Counted from the first letter of the stretch, positions 1 to 9,149 are shown. The stretch: DNA of 64,000 bases from JADJYF01 sp965278995 (GCA_965278995.1 OZ257136.1:1302001-1366000), one strand, 5' to 3'. Numbers and translations: made by a program. Notes: generated by a model not told the origin, from the sequence alone.

Positions 1-896
1 GATTCGCCGACTTCGAAGTGCGCGGCGCCGCTGACTCGGTCGAGTACATGGACGTAATAAGGCAGTACGCCGCAGTCGAACAGCGTCTGTGACAACTCGG
101 CCAGCGTGCCGACATCGTCGTTCACGCCATTCAGCAATACCGCTTGATTCAACAGCGTGATACCGGCATCGCGGCATCGACGCATTGTGCTCGCGGTCTC
201 ATCATCGATTTCGCGCGGATGATTGGCGTGCACGACGAGAACACAGGCGTGACGTCGCGCACTCAACATCTCCAGCAGTGCGCTGGTCATGCGCGAGGGC
301 AGCACTATCGGCAGACGGGAGTGTACGCGGATTCGCCGCACATGCGGGATTCGGCCCAGCGCATCGAACAGTTGGCCCAGCTTGTGGTCATCCACCATCA
401 GCGGGTCGCCGCCGCTCAGGATCACTTCTGTAATGTCAGTATCGCGCGCTATCTGCGCGAGCGCGTCCGCGATGCGCCCGTCGCCGGCGATCGCCCCATA
501 GGGGAACTCGCGCCGGAAACAGTAACGGCAGTGGATCGCGCAGGCGCCGGTCAGCACAAGCAGGGCACGGCCGGCGTATTTCTGCAGTAACGGGCCGGCC
601 TCGCCAGCCGCGCGTTCGCCGACCGGGTCGGGCCCGAAGCCGGCCACGCTGCGCAATTCTTCGGCCAGCGGCAGCACCTGACGGAGCAGCGGATCGGCCG
701 CATCGCCAAAGCGCATGCGCGAGGCGAAGGCGCGCGTGACGCGAAATGCAAACCCGTTTGCGGAAGTGGTTGCCAGAGGAATATCGGCGCCGGCCAGGCC
801 AAGCGCGGCGAGCAGCGCCTGTGGTTCACGATAGGCAAGACGAAGTTCCGCTTGCCAGCGCAGCGTTTCCTCCATTTCATGGCTTCGGGCTATCAT
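1..896 (-). CDS. epmB: EF-P beta-lysylation protein EpmB (lysine 2,3-aminomutase family), 3' end outside window
   Basis: Radical-SAM, PLP-dependent enzyme that turns (S)-alpha-lysine into (R)-beta-lysine for attachment to EF-P. I translated this open frame from the ATG at 896; it stays open to the left edge (298 codons seen), so the C-terminus is missing. The radical-SAM cluster motif CxxxCxxC is at residues 119-126 (CAIHCRYC), followed by FRREFPY typical of the aminomutase family, and a VILSGGDPL motif near residue 155. An in-frame ATG at 875 is an alternative start. It is divergent from efp, with 34 bp between the starts, and epmA follows efp, so the family assignment is well supported by context. 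Its short length compared with general lysine aminomutases fits EpmB. Confidence 0.93.
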   Translation of the reverse strand, partial: MIARSHEMEETLRWQAELRLAYREPQALLAALGLAGADIPLATTSANGFAFRVTRAFASRMRFGDAADPLLRQVLPLAEELRSVAGFGPDPVGERAAGEAGPLLQKYAGRALLVLTGACAIHCRYCFRREFPYGAIAGDGRIADALAQIARDTDITEVILSGGDPLMVDDHKLGQLFDALGRIPHVRRIRVHSRLPIVLPSRMTSALLEMLSARRHACVLVVHANHPREIDDETASTMRRCRDAGITLLNQAVLLNGVNDDVGTLAELSQTLFDCGVLPYYVHVLDRVSGAAHFEVGE

Positions 897-930
897 ATGC
901 GCCGCAAAAATCTCTGGACCGGCAACGTTT

Positions 931-1503
931 ATGGCCTATTTCAGTACCAATCAGTTCAAACCCGGCATGAAACTGCTGTTTGACGGTGATCCCTACAGCA
1001 TCATCGAGAACGAGTTTGTCAAACCGGGCAAGGGCCAGGCGTTCAATCGTATCAAAATCAGAAACCTGAAGACCGGCAGAGTCATCGAAAAGACGATGAA
1101 ATCAGGCGACACGGCGGAAGGGGCGGACGTTCTCGATCTCGATCTGCAATTTCTCTACAGCGATGCGGCCGACTGGTATTTCATGAATCCGCAGACCTTT
1201 GAGCAGCTGATCGCGCCGGCTGCGACAGTGGCGGACGCAGCGAAGTGGATCAAAGGCCAGGAAATCTGTCAGGTAACACTGTGGAATGACGTGCCGATAG
1301 CGGTGTCGGCGCCCAACTTTGTCGTACTGCGCATCACGGAAACCGACCCCGGACTGCGCGGAGACACTGCCTCAGGCGGGACCAAGCCAGCCAAGCTCGA
1401 GACCGGCGCCGTCGTCAAGGTGCCGTTGTTCATCGAACAGGGCGACCTTCTGCGCATCGATACCCGCACCGGGGAATACGTCTCTCGAGCGAAGGAAGAA
1501 TAG
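931..1503 (+). CDS. efp: Elongation factor P
   Basis: Translation factor that binds between the P and E sites and relieves stalling at polyproline. The product is 190 residues, the usual length. The N-terminal KOW-like domain carries the loop KPGKGQAF with the modifiable lysine at residue 34, the position that EpmA beta-lysylates. The C-terminal OB domain includes the conserved segment GDLLRIDTRTGEYVSR. The gene sits between divergent epmB and downstream epmA (9-bp gap), so the substrate and both modifying enzymes are together. Several polyproline proteins occur in this same window (for example the TonB-like protein at 45881-46555), which are the type of clients EF-P serves. Confidence 0.97.
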   Translation: MAYFSTNQFKPGMKLLFDGDPYSIIENEFVKPGKGQAFNRIKIRNLKTGRVIEKTMKSGDTAEGADVLDLDLQFLYSDAADWYFMNPQTFEQLIAPAATVADAAKWIKGQEICQVTLWNDVPIAVSAPNFVVLRITETDPGLRGDTASGGTKPAKLETGAVVKVPLFIEQGDLLRIDTRTGEYVSRAKEE

Positions 1504-1512
1504 GCCGCTACG

Positions 1513-2481
1513 GTGACGGGCGACGAGGCCTGGCGGCCGACGGCGACGATCGCGACGCTGGGCCGTCGTGCGGCGCGAGTGGCAAGGATTCGCGCCTTCT
1601 TCGCTGAGCGCAGTTGTCTCGAAGTCACAACGCCGGTCGCTGTGCGGCGGGCGAGCAGCGAACCGACGCTGACCAGTCTGGCCATCGATGCAGTACAGGC
1701 TGATGCTCCCCGCGGCTATCTCCGCACCTCGCCGGAAGCGGCCATGAAGCGACTGCTGGCGGCCGGCAGCGGCGACATCTATCAACTGGGCCCTGCATTT
1801 CGCGCCGAAGAACACGGCCGGCATCATCGCACCGAGTTTACGCTGCTGGAATGGTATCGGGTCGGCTGGAACCATCACGCATTGATGGACGAAGTCGAGG
1901 CGCTCCTGCGTGAGCTCGCCTACACCGGTGCGGTGCGACGCATCTCGTATACGACCCTGTTCGCCGAAGCGCTTGGCCACCCGCCGCAGGACCTGACTAA
2001 TCGCGCGCTGGCCGACTGCGCGGAACGCGCCGGTCTGAACCTGTCAACGACCGACAGAGACGACCGCACATTGCTGTTGGATGCGCTGTTTGCCTGCGTC
2101 ATCGAACCACGCCTGGCCGGTCTCGGTGCCGTACTCTTGCATGACTATCCGATGGAATTGCGCGCCTATGCGCGCCTCTCGTCATCGCCGACACCGGTGG
2201 CGGAGCGCTTCGAGTTGATCATCGATGGCCTCGAGATAGCGAATGGTTACCACGAGATAACCGATGCGGACGAACAGGCTGCCTGCTTTGCGCAGGACGC
2301 CGCCGTGCGCGCCGCGCGCACGCTGCCTGGCGTCCCCCCGGACGCCGATTGGCTCGCCGCCCTGCGTGCCGGCCTGCCGGCCTGTGCCGGCGTCGCGCTT
2401 GGCCTCGAACGACTGCTGATGGCGCTGGACGGGCAGGGAGCAATCGACCAGGTCATCAGCTTTGCCGATGAGCTCTGCTGA
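1513..2481 (+). CDS. epmA: EF-P--(R)-beta-lysine ligase EpmA (PoxA/GenX)
   Basis: Class II lysyl-tRNA-synthetase-like enzyme that adenylates (R)-beta-lysine and transfers it to Lys34 of EF-P. The 322-residue product lacks the anticodon-binding domain of LysRS and consists only of the catalytic core, as expected for EpmA. Class II motif 2 is visible as HHRTEFTLLEWYR (about residues 105-117) and motif 3 as GVALGLERLLM near the C-terminus. It begins with GTG at 1513, 9 bp after efp, so the two are probably co-transcribed. No epmC hydroxylase gene is visible in the window. Confidence 0.95.
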   Translation: MTGDEAWRPTATIATLGRRAARVARIRAFFAERSCLEVTTPVAVRRASSEPTLTSLAIDAVQADAPRGYLRTSPEAAMKRLLAAGSGDIYQLGPAFRAEEHGRHHRTEFTLLEWYRVGWNHHALMDEVEALLRELAYTGAVRRISYTTLFAEALGHPPQDLTNRALADCAERAGLNLSTTDRDDRTLLLDALFACVIEPRLAGLGAVLLHDYPMELRAYARLSSSPTPVAERFELIIDGLEIANGYHEITDADEQAACFAQDAAVRAARTLPGVPPDADWLAALRAGLPACAGVALGLERLLMALDGQGAIDQVISFADELC

Positions 2482-2568
2482 ACCATCGGTGATAGGGAGT
2501 GAAGGGAGTTTCCTTAAATCAGTCGGTTAGATACACTATCTCAGTCAAAACATAACTTTGCGCCTCGG

Positions 2569-3045
2569 ATGACCGTCTACCGCATCGACAAACTGATGGC
2601 CGAAGCGCGCAAGCTCGCCGCCGAGTACCGCCGGGCGACGGGCAAGACGCTCGCTATCAGCGGCGAGATTGCGATCAGTGACGCCATTTCGCTGCTCGGA
2701 CTCGAGCCGGCACCGGGCGATGCTGAAGGGTACGACGCCATCCGCCATCTTGCGCACGGCCCCGAACTGCTGCAGATCAAGGCACGCGCCGTATTCGACG
2801 ACAGCCGCCGGCCCCATCGCCTCGGTCAACTCAAGCTCGACCGCGCCTGGGATGCCGTTCTGCTGGTCCTGATGAACGAAGACTACGAACCGCTGGAAAT
2901 TCTCGAAGCGCGCCGGCCGGGTATCGAAGCAGCGCTGGCCGACGCCAAACCGAACAAGCGTGGAACGATCTCCGTCGGTCGATTCCGCGCCATCGGGCGC
3001 CAACTGTGGACGCAGGAGAGCGGACCAGTAGCTGTCGCCTCGTGA
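2569..3045 (+). CDS. Conserved hypothetical protein, 158 residues
   Basis: I do not recognise a named family with certainty. The product is soluble, with no signal peptide or membrane segment. The N-terminus (MTVYRIDKLMAEARKLAAEYRRATGKTL) is helical and basic. The middle reads like a small alpha/beta domain (WDAVLLVLMNEDYEPLEILEARR), and the tail has a GRFRAIGRQLW segment. The pattern ISDAISLLGLEPAPGDAEGYDA suggests a DUF6998-like or nuclease-associated helper domain, but this is a guess. Its stop codon overlaps the proposed GTG start of the downstream helicase gene (GTGA at 3042-3045), so the two may be translationally coupled. Confidence 0.75.
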   Translation: MTVYRIDKLMAEARKLAAEYRRATGKTLAISGEIAISDAISLLGLEPAPGDAEGYDAIRHLAHGPELLQIKARAVFDDSRRPHRLGQLKLDRAWDAVLLVLMNEDYEPLEILEARRPGIEAALADAKPNKRGTISVGRFRAIGRQLWTQESGPVAVAS

Positions 3046-5018
3046 GTGTGGGTGGGCCGCGCACGCCAGTCACTGACGCGGTCATCGACCCTGCCGTCGT
3101 CCCGGTTATTGATGAAGACGTCGCTGCGATACTTGGCGCCAATGGCCCATTCGCCGAGATCCTGCCAGGTTTCAAACCCCGCCGTGAGCAGCAGGAAATG
3201 GCCGGTGCCATCGCCACGACGCTGCGTGCACGTGAAGTGCTCGTGTGCGAAGCCGGCACCGGTACCGGCAAGACGTTCGCTTACCTGACGCCGGTCCTCC
3301 TATCCGGTCTGAAGACTGTCATTTCGACGGCGACGCGAACGTTGCAGGATCAGTTGTTTCACCGCGATCTGCCGCTGGTCATGCGTGCGCTCGGCAGCAC
3401 GAGTGACATCGCCCTGCTCAAAGGCCGGGCCAACTACGTCTGCCGCTTGCGGCTCGAGCGTGCGTCCGGCAGCCCCGAGATCGATTACCGTCGCTGGCCG
3501 CTGGTCGAACGTATCCGTCAATGGGCCGGACTGTCGGAATCCGGCGACCTGGAAGAACTCCCCGAGCTGGACGAAGACGCCGCCTTGCGCTTCATGGTGA
3601 CGTCGACGGCCGACAACTGCCTCGGCCAGGAATGCAGCCACTTTGACGATTGTTTCGTTGTCCGCGCGCGCCGCGCAGCGGCCGCAGCCGATGTCGTCGT
3701 CGTCAATCATCATCTGTTGTTCGCCGATCTCGTGCTGCGCGAAACAGGTTTCGCCGAACTGCTGCCGACCGCCGAGGCAATCATTCTCGACGAGGCGCAC
3801 AAGCTGCCGGATATCGCATCGTCGTTTTTCAGTCGTTCGATCTCGGGCCAGCAGCTCGGTTATCTATGCCGCGATGTGCTTGCTGCCGCTAATGCGGAAG
3901 CACCCGATATGCCGGTTCTGATGACCGACATTGCGCGACTCGAGCAAGCCCAGTCGGCACTGCGCGCTGCGCTCGGTGGCGCCGCGCGGCGGCTGGAATG
4001 GGATGAGTTGCGACGCGACCGCGACATGGCGCGGTCGATTGAAGTGGTTGCGTCCGCGTTGGCCGAACTCGCCCACGATCTCGGCCTAGCCAGTGAACGT
4101 GGGCCGTTGCTCACGCATTGCCAGGAACGCGCCGTCGACCTGATGGCGAGATGGTCGGCGTTTGAAGCCGCGGCGAGCGATACGCGCGTGCGCTGGGTCG
4201 ATGTCGGGCCACGCAATTTCACGCTGTACGACACGCCAGTCACGGTTGCCGATGAATTCGCTGCCCGCCTCGAAGCATCCTCGGCGGCCTGGGTCATGAC
4301 CTCGGCTACGCTCGCGATCGCCGGTGAATTCCGGCATTTTCGCGCCACTCTCGGTATCCATGAAGCCCGCGAAGGATTGTGGCCAAGCCCGTTCGACTAC
4401 GCGCGTCAATCGCTGATGTATCTGCCTGCATTACGTTGCGAACCGCGCGATCGCGAATTCGAAAGTGCGCTGGTCGAGGCCGCATTGCCGGTGCTGCATG
4501 CCAGCCGCGGGCGGGCGTTCTTTCTGTTCACGAGTTACCGCTCACTTGATCTGTGTGCCGGGCTGTTGCGTCAGCACGCCGATTTTCCGTTGTTAGTCCA
4601 GGGCGAGGCACCGCGCACCGAAATTCTGCGCCGATTTCTCTCGCTCGACCGCGCCGTACTGCTCGGCACGGCCACGTTCTGGGAAGGCGTCGACGTGCGC
4701 GGCGACCAGCTCAGCGTCGTCATCATCGACAAACTGCCTTTCGGCGTGCCCGATGACCCAGTCATGAAAGCGCGCATTGCGGCACTGTCGGCGGCGGGCG
4801 GCAATCCCTTCAATGACCTGCAGGTACCGGCGGCGATCACGGCGCTGAAACAAGGCGCCGGCCGCCTGATCCGGGATGTCGGCGATCGCGGTGTGCTCAT
4901 GATCGGCGACACGCGCATCCGTCGACGCGGCTACGGCAAGGCGTTTCTGCTCTCACTGCCCCCGATGCCACAGACCAGCGACATCACCGATATCGAAGCG
5001 TTCTTTGCCCATTCCTGA
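3042..5018 (+). CDS. yoaA: DinG/YoaA-family ATP-dependent DNA helicase (XPD-like, Fe-S)
   Basis: Superfamily 2 helicase of the DinG/XPD group, expected to unwind damaged or branched DNA 5' to 3'. Visible motifs: Walker A (EAGTGTGKTF, about residue 70), four cysteines that would hold the 4Fe-4S cluster (one in NYVCRL, then DNCLGQECSHFDDC), the Walker B DEAHKL box, and the C-terminal motif VI region KQGAGRLIRD. I chose GTG 3042 (658 residues) because it overlaps the upstream stop as GTGA and the family homology begins after it; an ATG at 3006 in the same frame would add 12 residues. DinG and YoaA are hard to separate by eye. The length and the IDPAVVPVIDEDVAAIL-type N-terminus favour YoaA. Confidence 0.92.
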   Translation: MSVGGPRTPVTDAVIDPAVVPVIDEDVAAILGANGPFAEILPGFKPRREQQEMAGAIATTLRAREVLVCEAGTGTGKTFAYLTPVLLSGLKTVISTATRTLQDQLFHRDLPLVMRALGSTSDIALLKGRANYVCRLRLERASGSPEIDYRRWPLVERIRQWAGLSESGDLEELPELDEDAALRFMVTSTADNCLGQECSHFDDCFVVRARRAAAAADVVVVNHHLLFADLVLRETGFAELLPTAEAIILDEAHKLPDIASSFFSRSISGQQLGYLCRDVLAAANAEAPDMPVLMTDIARLEQAQSALRAALGGAARRLEWDELRRDRDMARSIEVVASALAELAHDLGLASERGPLLTHCQERAVDLMARWSAFEAAASDTRVRWVDVGPRNFTLYDTPVTVADEFAARLEASSAAWVMTSATLAIAGEFRHFRATLGIHEAREGLWPSPFDYARQSLMYLPALRCEPRDREFESALVEAALPVLHASRGRAFFLFTSYRSLDLCAGLLRQHADFPLLVQGEAPRTEILRRFLSLDRAVLLGTATFWEGVDVRGDQLSVVIIDKLPFGVPDDPVMKARIAALSAAGGNPFNDLQVPAAITALKQGAGRLIRDVGDRGVLMIGDTRIRRRGYGKAFLLSLPPMPQTSDITDIEAFFAHS

Positions 5019-5061
5019 GCCCGCTGATCCTATACTGCGACGCGCGATCAGGAGAGAAGAA

Positions 5062-5709
5062 GTGGCGTCAAGCGAGTCGATGATTCAACAGACCAGCATC
5101 ATGCTGGCCATGCAGAACGACATGAACTGTCGTGTCGATGCCGACTGGCTGGTGCGCGATCGCGCCTGGTATCGGGCGATCTGGATCGAATGTGCCGAAC
5201 TGATGGACCATTACGGCGGCTGGAAATGGTGGAAACACTCGACGCCGGATTATCCGCAGGTCCTGCTCGAAATCGTCGACATCTGGCATTTCGGGCTCAG
5301 TGCGCGCATCGATTCTGGTGGCGATGTCACGCGCAGTGCGGCGCGCATCGTTGGCGAGTGGGAAGCAGCATCCCCCGCGGACGATTTTCTTGTCGAAGTC
5401 GAACGACTCGCGAGCGTAGCGCTGACCGAACATCGCTTCGAGGTGGCGGCCGTGCGCAATCTGCTCACGCTGAGCGGTTTCGATTTCGATGCACTGTATC
5501 GCCACTATGTCGCGAAGAACGTCTTGAACGTGTTCCGCCAGGACCACGGTTACCGCGATGGCACCTACCTGAAGCTATGGAACGGACGCGAAGACAACAT
5601 TGTTCTGGCCGAATTGCTCGGCAGCCTGGACAGCGCTGCAGCGGATTTTCGCGAGGCGGTCTATGCGGCCCTGGTCAACGCTTATCCCGGGCAGCATTCA
5701 GCCAGATAA
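5062..5709 (+). CDS. dUTP diphosphatase, dimeric all-alpha type
   Basis: Predicted to hydrolyse dUTP to dUMP, keeping uracil out of DNA and supplying dTMP synthesis. It belongs to the all-alpha NTP pyrophosphatase (dimeric dUTPase) family rather than the trimeric dut family. Family motifs are WIECAELMDHYGWxWWK, EIVDIWHFGLS (the metal-binding E-x-x-D helix) and NVFRQDHGYRDGTYLKLWNGREDN. The start is set at GTG 5062 (215 residues) because AGGAG lies at 5050-5054, seven bases upstream. The longer frame from 5005 would overlap the helicase gene and adds no conserved sequence; ATG 5080 is a second alternative. Confidence 0.88.
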   Translation: MASSESMIQQTSIMLAMQNDMNCRVDADWLVRDRAWYRAIWIECAELMDHYGGWKWWKHSTPDYPQVLLEIVDIWHFGLSARIDSGGDVTRSAARIVGEWEAASPADDFLVEVERLASVALTEHRFEVAAVRNLLTLSGFDFDALYRHYVAKNVLNVFRQDHGYRDGTYLKLWNGREDNIVLAELLGSLDSAAADFREAVYAALVNAYPGQHSAR

Positions 5710-5727
5710 GCCGTCGCACGAGCGCGC

Positions 5728-6699
5728 TCAGTCAGCCTGCGCTTCCAGCCAGCGCTCGGCGTCGAGCGCGGCCATGCAGCCGGAGCCGGCCGAGGTAATC
5801 GCCTGACGGTATATCGGGTCGGCGACGTCACCGGCGGCGAAAACGCCGTCGACGCTGGTTGCCGTGGCATGGCCGTGCGTGCCAAGCCCGACCTGAATGT
5901 AGCCGCCCTGCATCGCCAATTTGCCCTCGAACATCGCCGTGTTCGGCTGGTGACCGATGGCGATGAAGGCGCCGTGTACAGCGACTTCGCGCGTGGTATC
6001 GCTGGCAACATCGCGCAGACGAACACCCGTTACGCCGCCCTGGTCGCCCAGGACTTCGTCGAGCACGGTGTTGAACGCGATGGCGACGTTACCGCGCTCG
6101 GCTTTGGCGAGCAGGCGATTGCTCATGATCTTCTCGGCACGAAAGCGATCGCGCCGATGTACCACCGTGACGTGCGAGGCAATGTTGGCCAGATACAGCG
6201 CTTCCTCGACGGCCGTATTGCCGCCGCCGATCACCGCCACCGGTTTGCCGCGGTAGAAAAAACCGTCACAGGTCGCGCACGCCGAGACGCCACGACCCTT
6301 GTAGGCGTCTTCCGAGGGGAGCCCCAGATATTTCGCCGACGCGCCGGTCGCGATAATCATTGCATCGCAGCTGTACGTGCCGCTGTCGCCATGAAGAACG
6401 AACGGGCGCTGCCCGAGTTCGACGCGCTGAATGTGATCGTGGACGAGTCGCGTGCCGAAGCGCTCGGCGTGACGTTTCATACGTTCCATGAGTTCCGGCC
6501 CGAGAACGCCTTGATCGTCGCCCGGCCAGTTATCGACATCGGTTGTCGTCGTCATCTGACCGCCGACTTCGACCCCCGTGATCAGGGTCGGCTCCAGCGC
6601 GGCGCGCGCGGCATAGACGGCGGCGGTGTAACCCGCCGGGCCGGAGCCGACGATGAGCAGTCGATGGTGGGTCGGGGTGGCGTTCGCTGGCGTGTTCAT
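5728..6699 (-). CDS. trxB: Thioredoxin reductase (NADPH)
   Basis: FAD flavoprotein that uses NADPH to reduce thioredoxin in the cytoplasm. The 323-residue product has the FAD Rossmann motif GSGPAG at residues 18-23, the redox-active CATC at residues 141-144, the NADPH-binding GGGNTAVEEA near residue 157, and the FAD-contact GVFAAGDVAD segment near the C-terminus. Length and layout are those of bacterial low-molecular-weight TrxB. It converges with the dUTPase gene and is divergent from the quinone oxidoreductase gene, with 163 bp between the two starts. Confidence 0.97.
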   Translation of the reverse strand: MNTPANATPTHHRLLIVGSGPAGYTAAVYAARAALEPTLITGVEVGGQMTTTTDVDNWPGDDQGVLGPELMERMKRHAERFGTRLVHDHIQRVELGQRPFVLHGDSGTYSCDAMIIATGASAKYLGLPSEDAYKGRGVSACATCDGFFYRGKPVAVIGGGNTAVEEALYLANIASHVTVVHRRDRFRAEKIMSNRLLAKAERGNVAIAFNTVLDEVLGDQGGVTGVRLRDVASDTTREVAVHGAFIAIGHQPNTAMFEGKLAMQGGYIQVGLGTHGHATATSVDGVFAAGDVADPIYRQAITSAGSGCMAALDAERWLEAQAD

Positions 6700-6809
6700 G
6701 GCGCGAATCCTAACAGATGAAGATATCGATTTGCGCTGGGGGCCGAGCGTCGCAAGACACTGTGGGTACGGCAGGCTAACGCTTTTATTTCGGGCTTAGT
6801 TTTCAGGCT

Positions 6810-6815
6810 TATACT
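6810..6815 (+). promoter_or_regulatory. Possible -10 box for the quinone oxidoreductase gene
   Basis: TATACT lies 48 bp before the ATG at 6863 in the divergent trxB/oxidoreductase gap. I see no convincing -35 hexamer 16-18 bp upstream, so this is only a -10-like match in a relatively T-rich stretch. Confidence 0.3.
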
Positions 6816-6862
6816 TCGGGCCTCGCAAATGCGCCGACGAATATCGATAGAGTGGTGTCACC

Positions 6863-7870
6863 ATGAGTGAATTCAAGTTGCCGGCCGAGATGCGCGCCGT
6901 TGCCGTCAGCGCGCCGGGCGGTCCGGAAGTTCTGCTGCCGGTCAACTTGCCGGTACCGCAACCGACCGGCGATCAGGTCCTGATCGCGGTCGCCGCCGCA
7001 GGCGTCAATCGACCGGACTGCCTGCAACGCCAGGGTCTGTACCCGGTGCCGAAAGACGCCAGTCCTTTGCCCGGACTCGAAGTCGCCGGACAGGTGGTCG
7101 CACGGGGAGAAACCGTGACGCGCTGGCATGTTGGCGATCAGGTGGTTGCCCTCGTGCACGGTGGCGGATACGCGGAGTATTGCCTGGCGGACGCCGGTCA
7201 TTGTCTGCCGTGGCCGAAAGGACTGCCGGCGGTCGAGGCAGCCGGCTTGCCCGAAACCTGTTTCACCGTGCATCACAATCTGCTCGAACGCGGCCGTCTC
7301 GCCAGCGGCGAGACGCTACTCGTCCACGGTGGCAGCAGCGGCATCGGGACGACCGCCATCCAGGTCGCGCGCGCGCGCGGCGCGCGCGTTTTGACCACCG
7401 CCGGGAGTGATGAGAAATGCACTTACGCCGTGCAACAGGGTGCCGACAAAGCGTTCAACTACCGTGAGAGCGATTGGGAAGCGGGGGTCCGCGAATTCGT
7501 CGGCGCTGCCGGTCTCGATGTCGTGCTCGACATGGTCGCCGGGCCTTATGTGATGAAAAACATCCGCCTGCTCGGCAACGACGGGCGTTATGTCATGGTC
7601 GCGTTTCTGCAGGGCGCCACGGCGGAAGTTAATTTCGGTCACGTTCTGCCTAAACGGCTGACTATCATGGGTTCGACCCTGCGCCCGCAATCGGTCGCCA
7701 GCAAGCGCCGGATTGCCGCAGCAGTCGAGGCCGAGATCTGGCCGCTGGTCGCGACCGGCCAGGTCAATTCGCAGGTGCATGCGGTGTTTCCGTTGGCCGA
7801 CGCGGCCGCTGCGCATACGCTGATGGAACGCAGCGCGCACATGGGCAAGATCATCCTGCAAGTGGCTTGA
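6863..7870 (+). CDS. NAD(P)H-quinone oxidoreductase, zinc-independent MDR family (PIG3/QorA-like)
   Basis: Medium-chain dehydrogenase/reductase expected to reduce quinones with NADPH. The N-terminal GroES-like domain begins MRAVAVSAPGGPEVLLPV and contains GVNRPDCLQRQGLYP, and a Rossmann domain follows with HGGSSGIGTTAIQVARARGARV (about residue 150). The zinc ligands of alcohol dehydrogenases are absent, which places it in the quinone oxidoreductase/PIG3 (TP53I3-like) branch. The 335 residues are the usual length. The gene stands alone between trxB and metK. Confidence 0.9.
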   Translation: MSEFKLPAEMRAVAVSAPGGPEVLLPVNLPVPQPTGDQVLIAVAAAGVNRPDCLQRQGLYPVPKDASPLPGLEVAGQVVARGETVTRWHVGDQVVALVHGGGYAEYCLADAGHCLPWPKGLPAVEAAGLPETCFTVHHNLLERGRLASGETLLVHGGSSGIGTTAIQVARARGARVLTTAGSDEKCTYAVQQGADKAFNYRESDWEAGVREFVGAAGLDVVLDMVAGPYVMKNIRLLGNDGRYVMVAFLQGATAEVNFGHVLPKRLTIMGSTLRPQSVASKRRIAAAVEAEIWPLVATGQVNSQVHAVFPLADAAAAHTLMERSAHMGKIILQVA

Positions 7871-7910
7871 GGAAGCGCAGAACTGTGAACTCGCGCAGCG
7901 GGCGCGCCCA

Positions 7911-7942
7911 CCCGAACGGAGGCAATACCGGCTTCGTTCGGG
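7911..7942. promoter_or_regulatory. Inverted repeat in the metK promoter region
   Basis: CCCGAACG (7911-7918) pairs with CGTTCGGG (7935-7942) across a 16-nt spacer. It is immediately followed by a -10-like CATAAT at 7943-7948, then AAGGAG at 7970-7975 and the metK GTG at 7983. If CATAAT is the -10, the repeat covers the -35 zone and could be a repressor operator. It could equally be a hairpin ending the upstream oxidoreductase transcript, although no T-run follows directly. Confidence 0.4.
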
Positions 7943-7982
7943 CATAATGCGCGTTTTCGACGGCCCAGTAAGGAGACTCCGC

Positions 7983-9149
7983 GTGCGGTCCAGTTATCTA
8001 TTTACCAGCGAATCTGTTGCCGAAGGTCACCCCGACAAAGTCTGCGATCGCATCTCCGATGCCATCGTCGACACCTACCTTCGAGCCGACCCGATGGCGC
8101 GCGTCGCCTGCGAGACACTCACCACCACCAATCGCATCGTTATCGCCGGTGAAGTCCGCGGTCCGGATTCGATTACCACGGAGACGCTGGAAACTGTCGC
8201 GCGCGACGCAGTCCGCTCCATCGGTTACGAACAAGGCGGGTTTCATTGGCGCACTGCCGACGTTGCCATCCATCTGCACAAACAGTCGTCTGATATCGCC
8301 CAAGGCGTCGATAGCGGTGCCGACAAAGACGAAGGTGCAGGCGATCAGGGCATCATGTTCGGTTACGCCTGCCGCGAGACCGAGGTGCTGATGCCGGCAC
8401 CGTTGTATTACTCCCATCGAATTCTGCAGGATCTGGCCGCCGTTCGTCACAGCGGCAAGGAACCGGGTCTGGGACCCGATGCCAAGAGCCAGGTCACGCT
8501 TCGTTATGAAAACGGCAAGCCCGTGCGTGCCACTTCCGTGGTGGTCTCGACGCAGCATGCCGAAAAACTTTCGCAGGCCGATGTGCGCGAGATGGTGCGC
8601 CCCTATGTGGAGGCCGCGCTGCCTGCCGGCTGGATGTGCGACGACAAAGACTTCTATGTCAATCCCACCGGACGTTTCGTCATCGGTGGTCCGGATGGCG
8701 ACGCCGGCCTGACCGGCCGCAAGATCATTGTCGACACCTATGGCGGCGCTGCGCCGCACGGCGGCGGCGCGTTCTCCGGCAAAGATCCGAGCAAAGTCGA
8801 TCGTTCGGCGGCCTACGCGGCGCGCTATCTGGCCAAGAACGTTGTCGCGGCCGGCCTCGCCGAGCGTTGCACGATTCAGCTCTCGTATGCGATTGGCGTC
8901 GCCAAACCGCTCTCGCTCTATGTCGACCTGCATGGCACCGGCAATGTCGAGGAAGCGAAACTCGAAGACGCGCTGGCGCAGGCCATGAATCTGACTCCGC
9001 GTGGTATCCGCCAACACCTGCAGCTCAATCGGCCAATCTATGAGCGGACAGCGGCGTATGGTCATTTCGGCCGCGCGCCGGAAGCGGATGGCGGCTTTTC
9101 CTGGGAAAAGACCGATCTCGCCGACGCGCTGAAAACAGCGCTCAGCTGA
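7983..9149 (+). CDS. metK: S-adenosylmethionine synthase
   Basis: Makes S-adenosylmethionine from methionine and ATP. The 388-residue product has the ATP-binding GHPDK near residue 15, the GAGDQGIMFGYA motif, and the P-loop-like GGGAFSGKDPSKVDRS segment. I place the start at GTG 7983, with AAGGAG seven bases upstream; the homologous N-terminus SSYLFTSESVAEGHPDK begins right there. The frame also has an ATG at 7947, which would add 12 unrelated residues and lacks a ribosome-binding site. ahcY follows 69 bp downstream, pairing SAM synthesis with recycling of its by-product. Confidence 0.97.
   Translation: MRSSYLFTSESVAEGHPDKVCDRISDAIVDTYLRADPMARVACETLTTTNRIVIAGEVRGPDSITTETLETVARDAVRSIGYEQGGFHWRTADVAIHLHKQSSDIAQGVDSGADKDEGAGDQGIMFGYACRETEVLMPAPLYYSHRILQDLAAVRHSGKEPGLGPDAKSQVTLRYENGKPVRATSVVVSTQHAEKLSQADVREMVRPYVEAALPAGWMCDDKDFYVNPTGRFVIGGPDGDAGLTGRKIIVDTYGGAAPHGGGAFSGKDPSKVDRSAAYAARYLAKNVVAAGLAERCTIQLSYAIGVAKPLSLYVDLHGTGNVEEAKLEDALAQAMNLTPRGIRQHLQLNRPIYERTAAYGHFGRAPEADGGFSWEKTDLADALKTALS

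Noticed and set aside
7998..9065. 355-residue minus-strand open frame inside metK
   Set aside because: Complete overlap with metK on the other strand; composition is that of a shadow frame.
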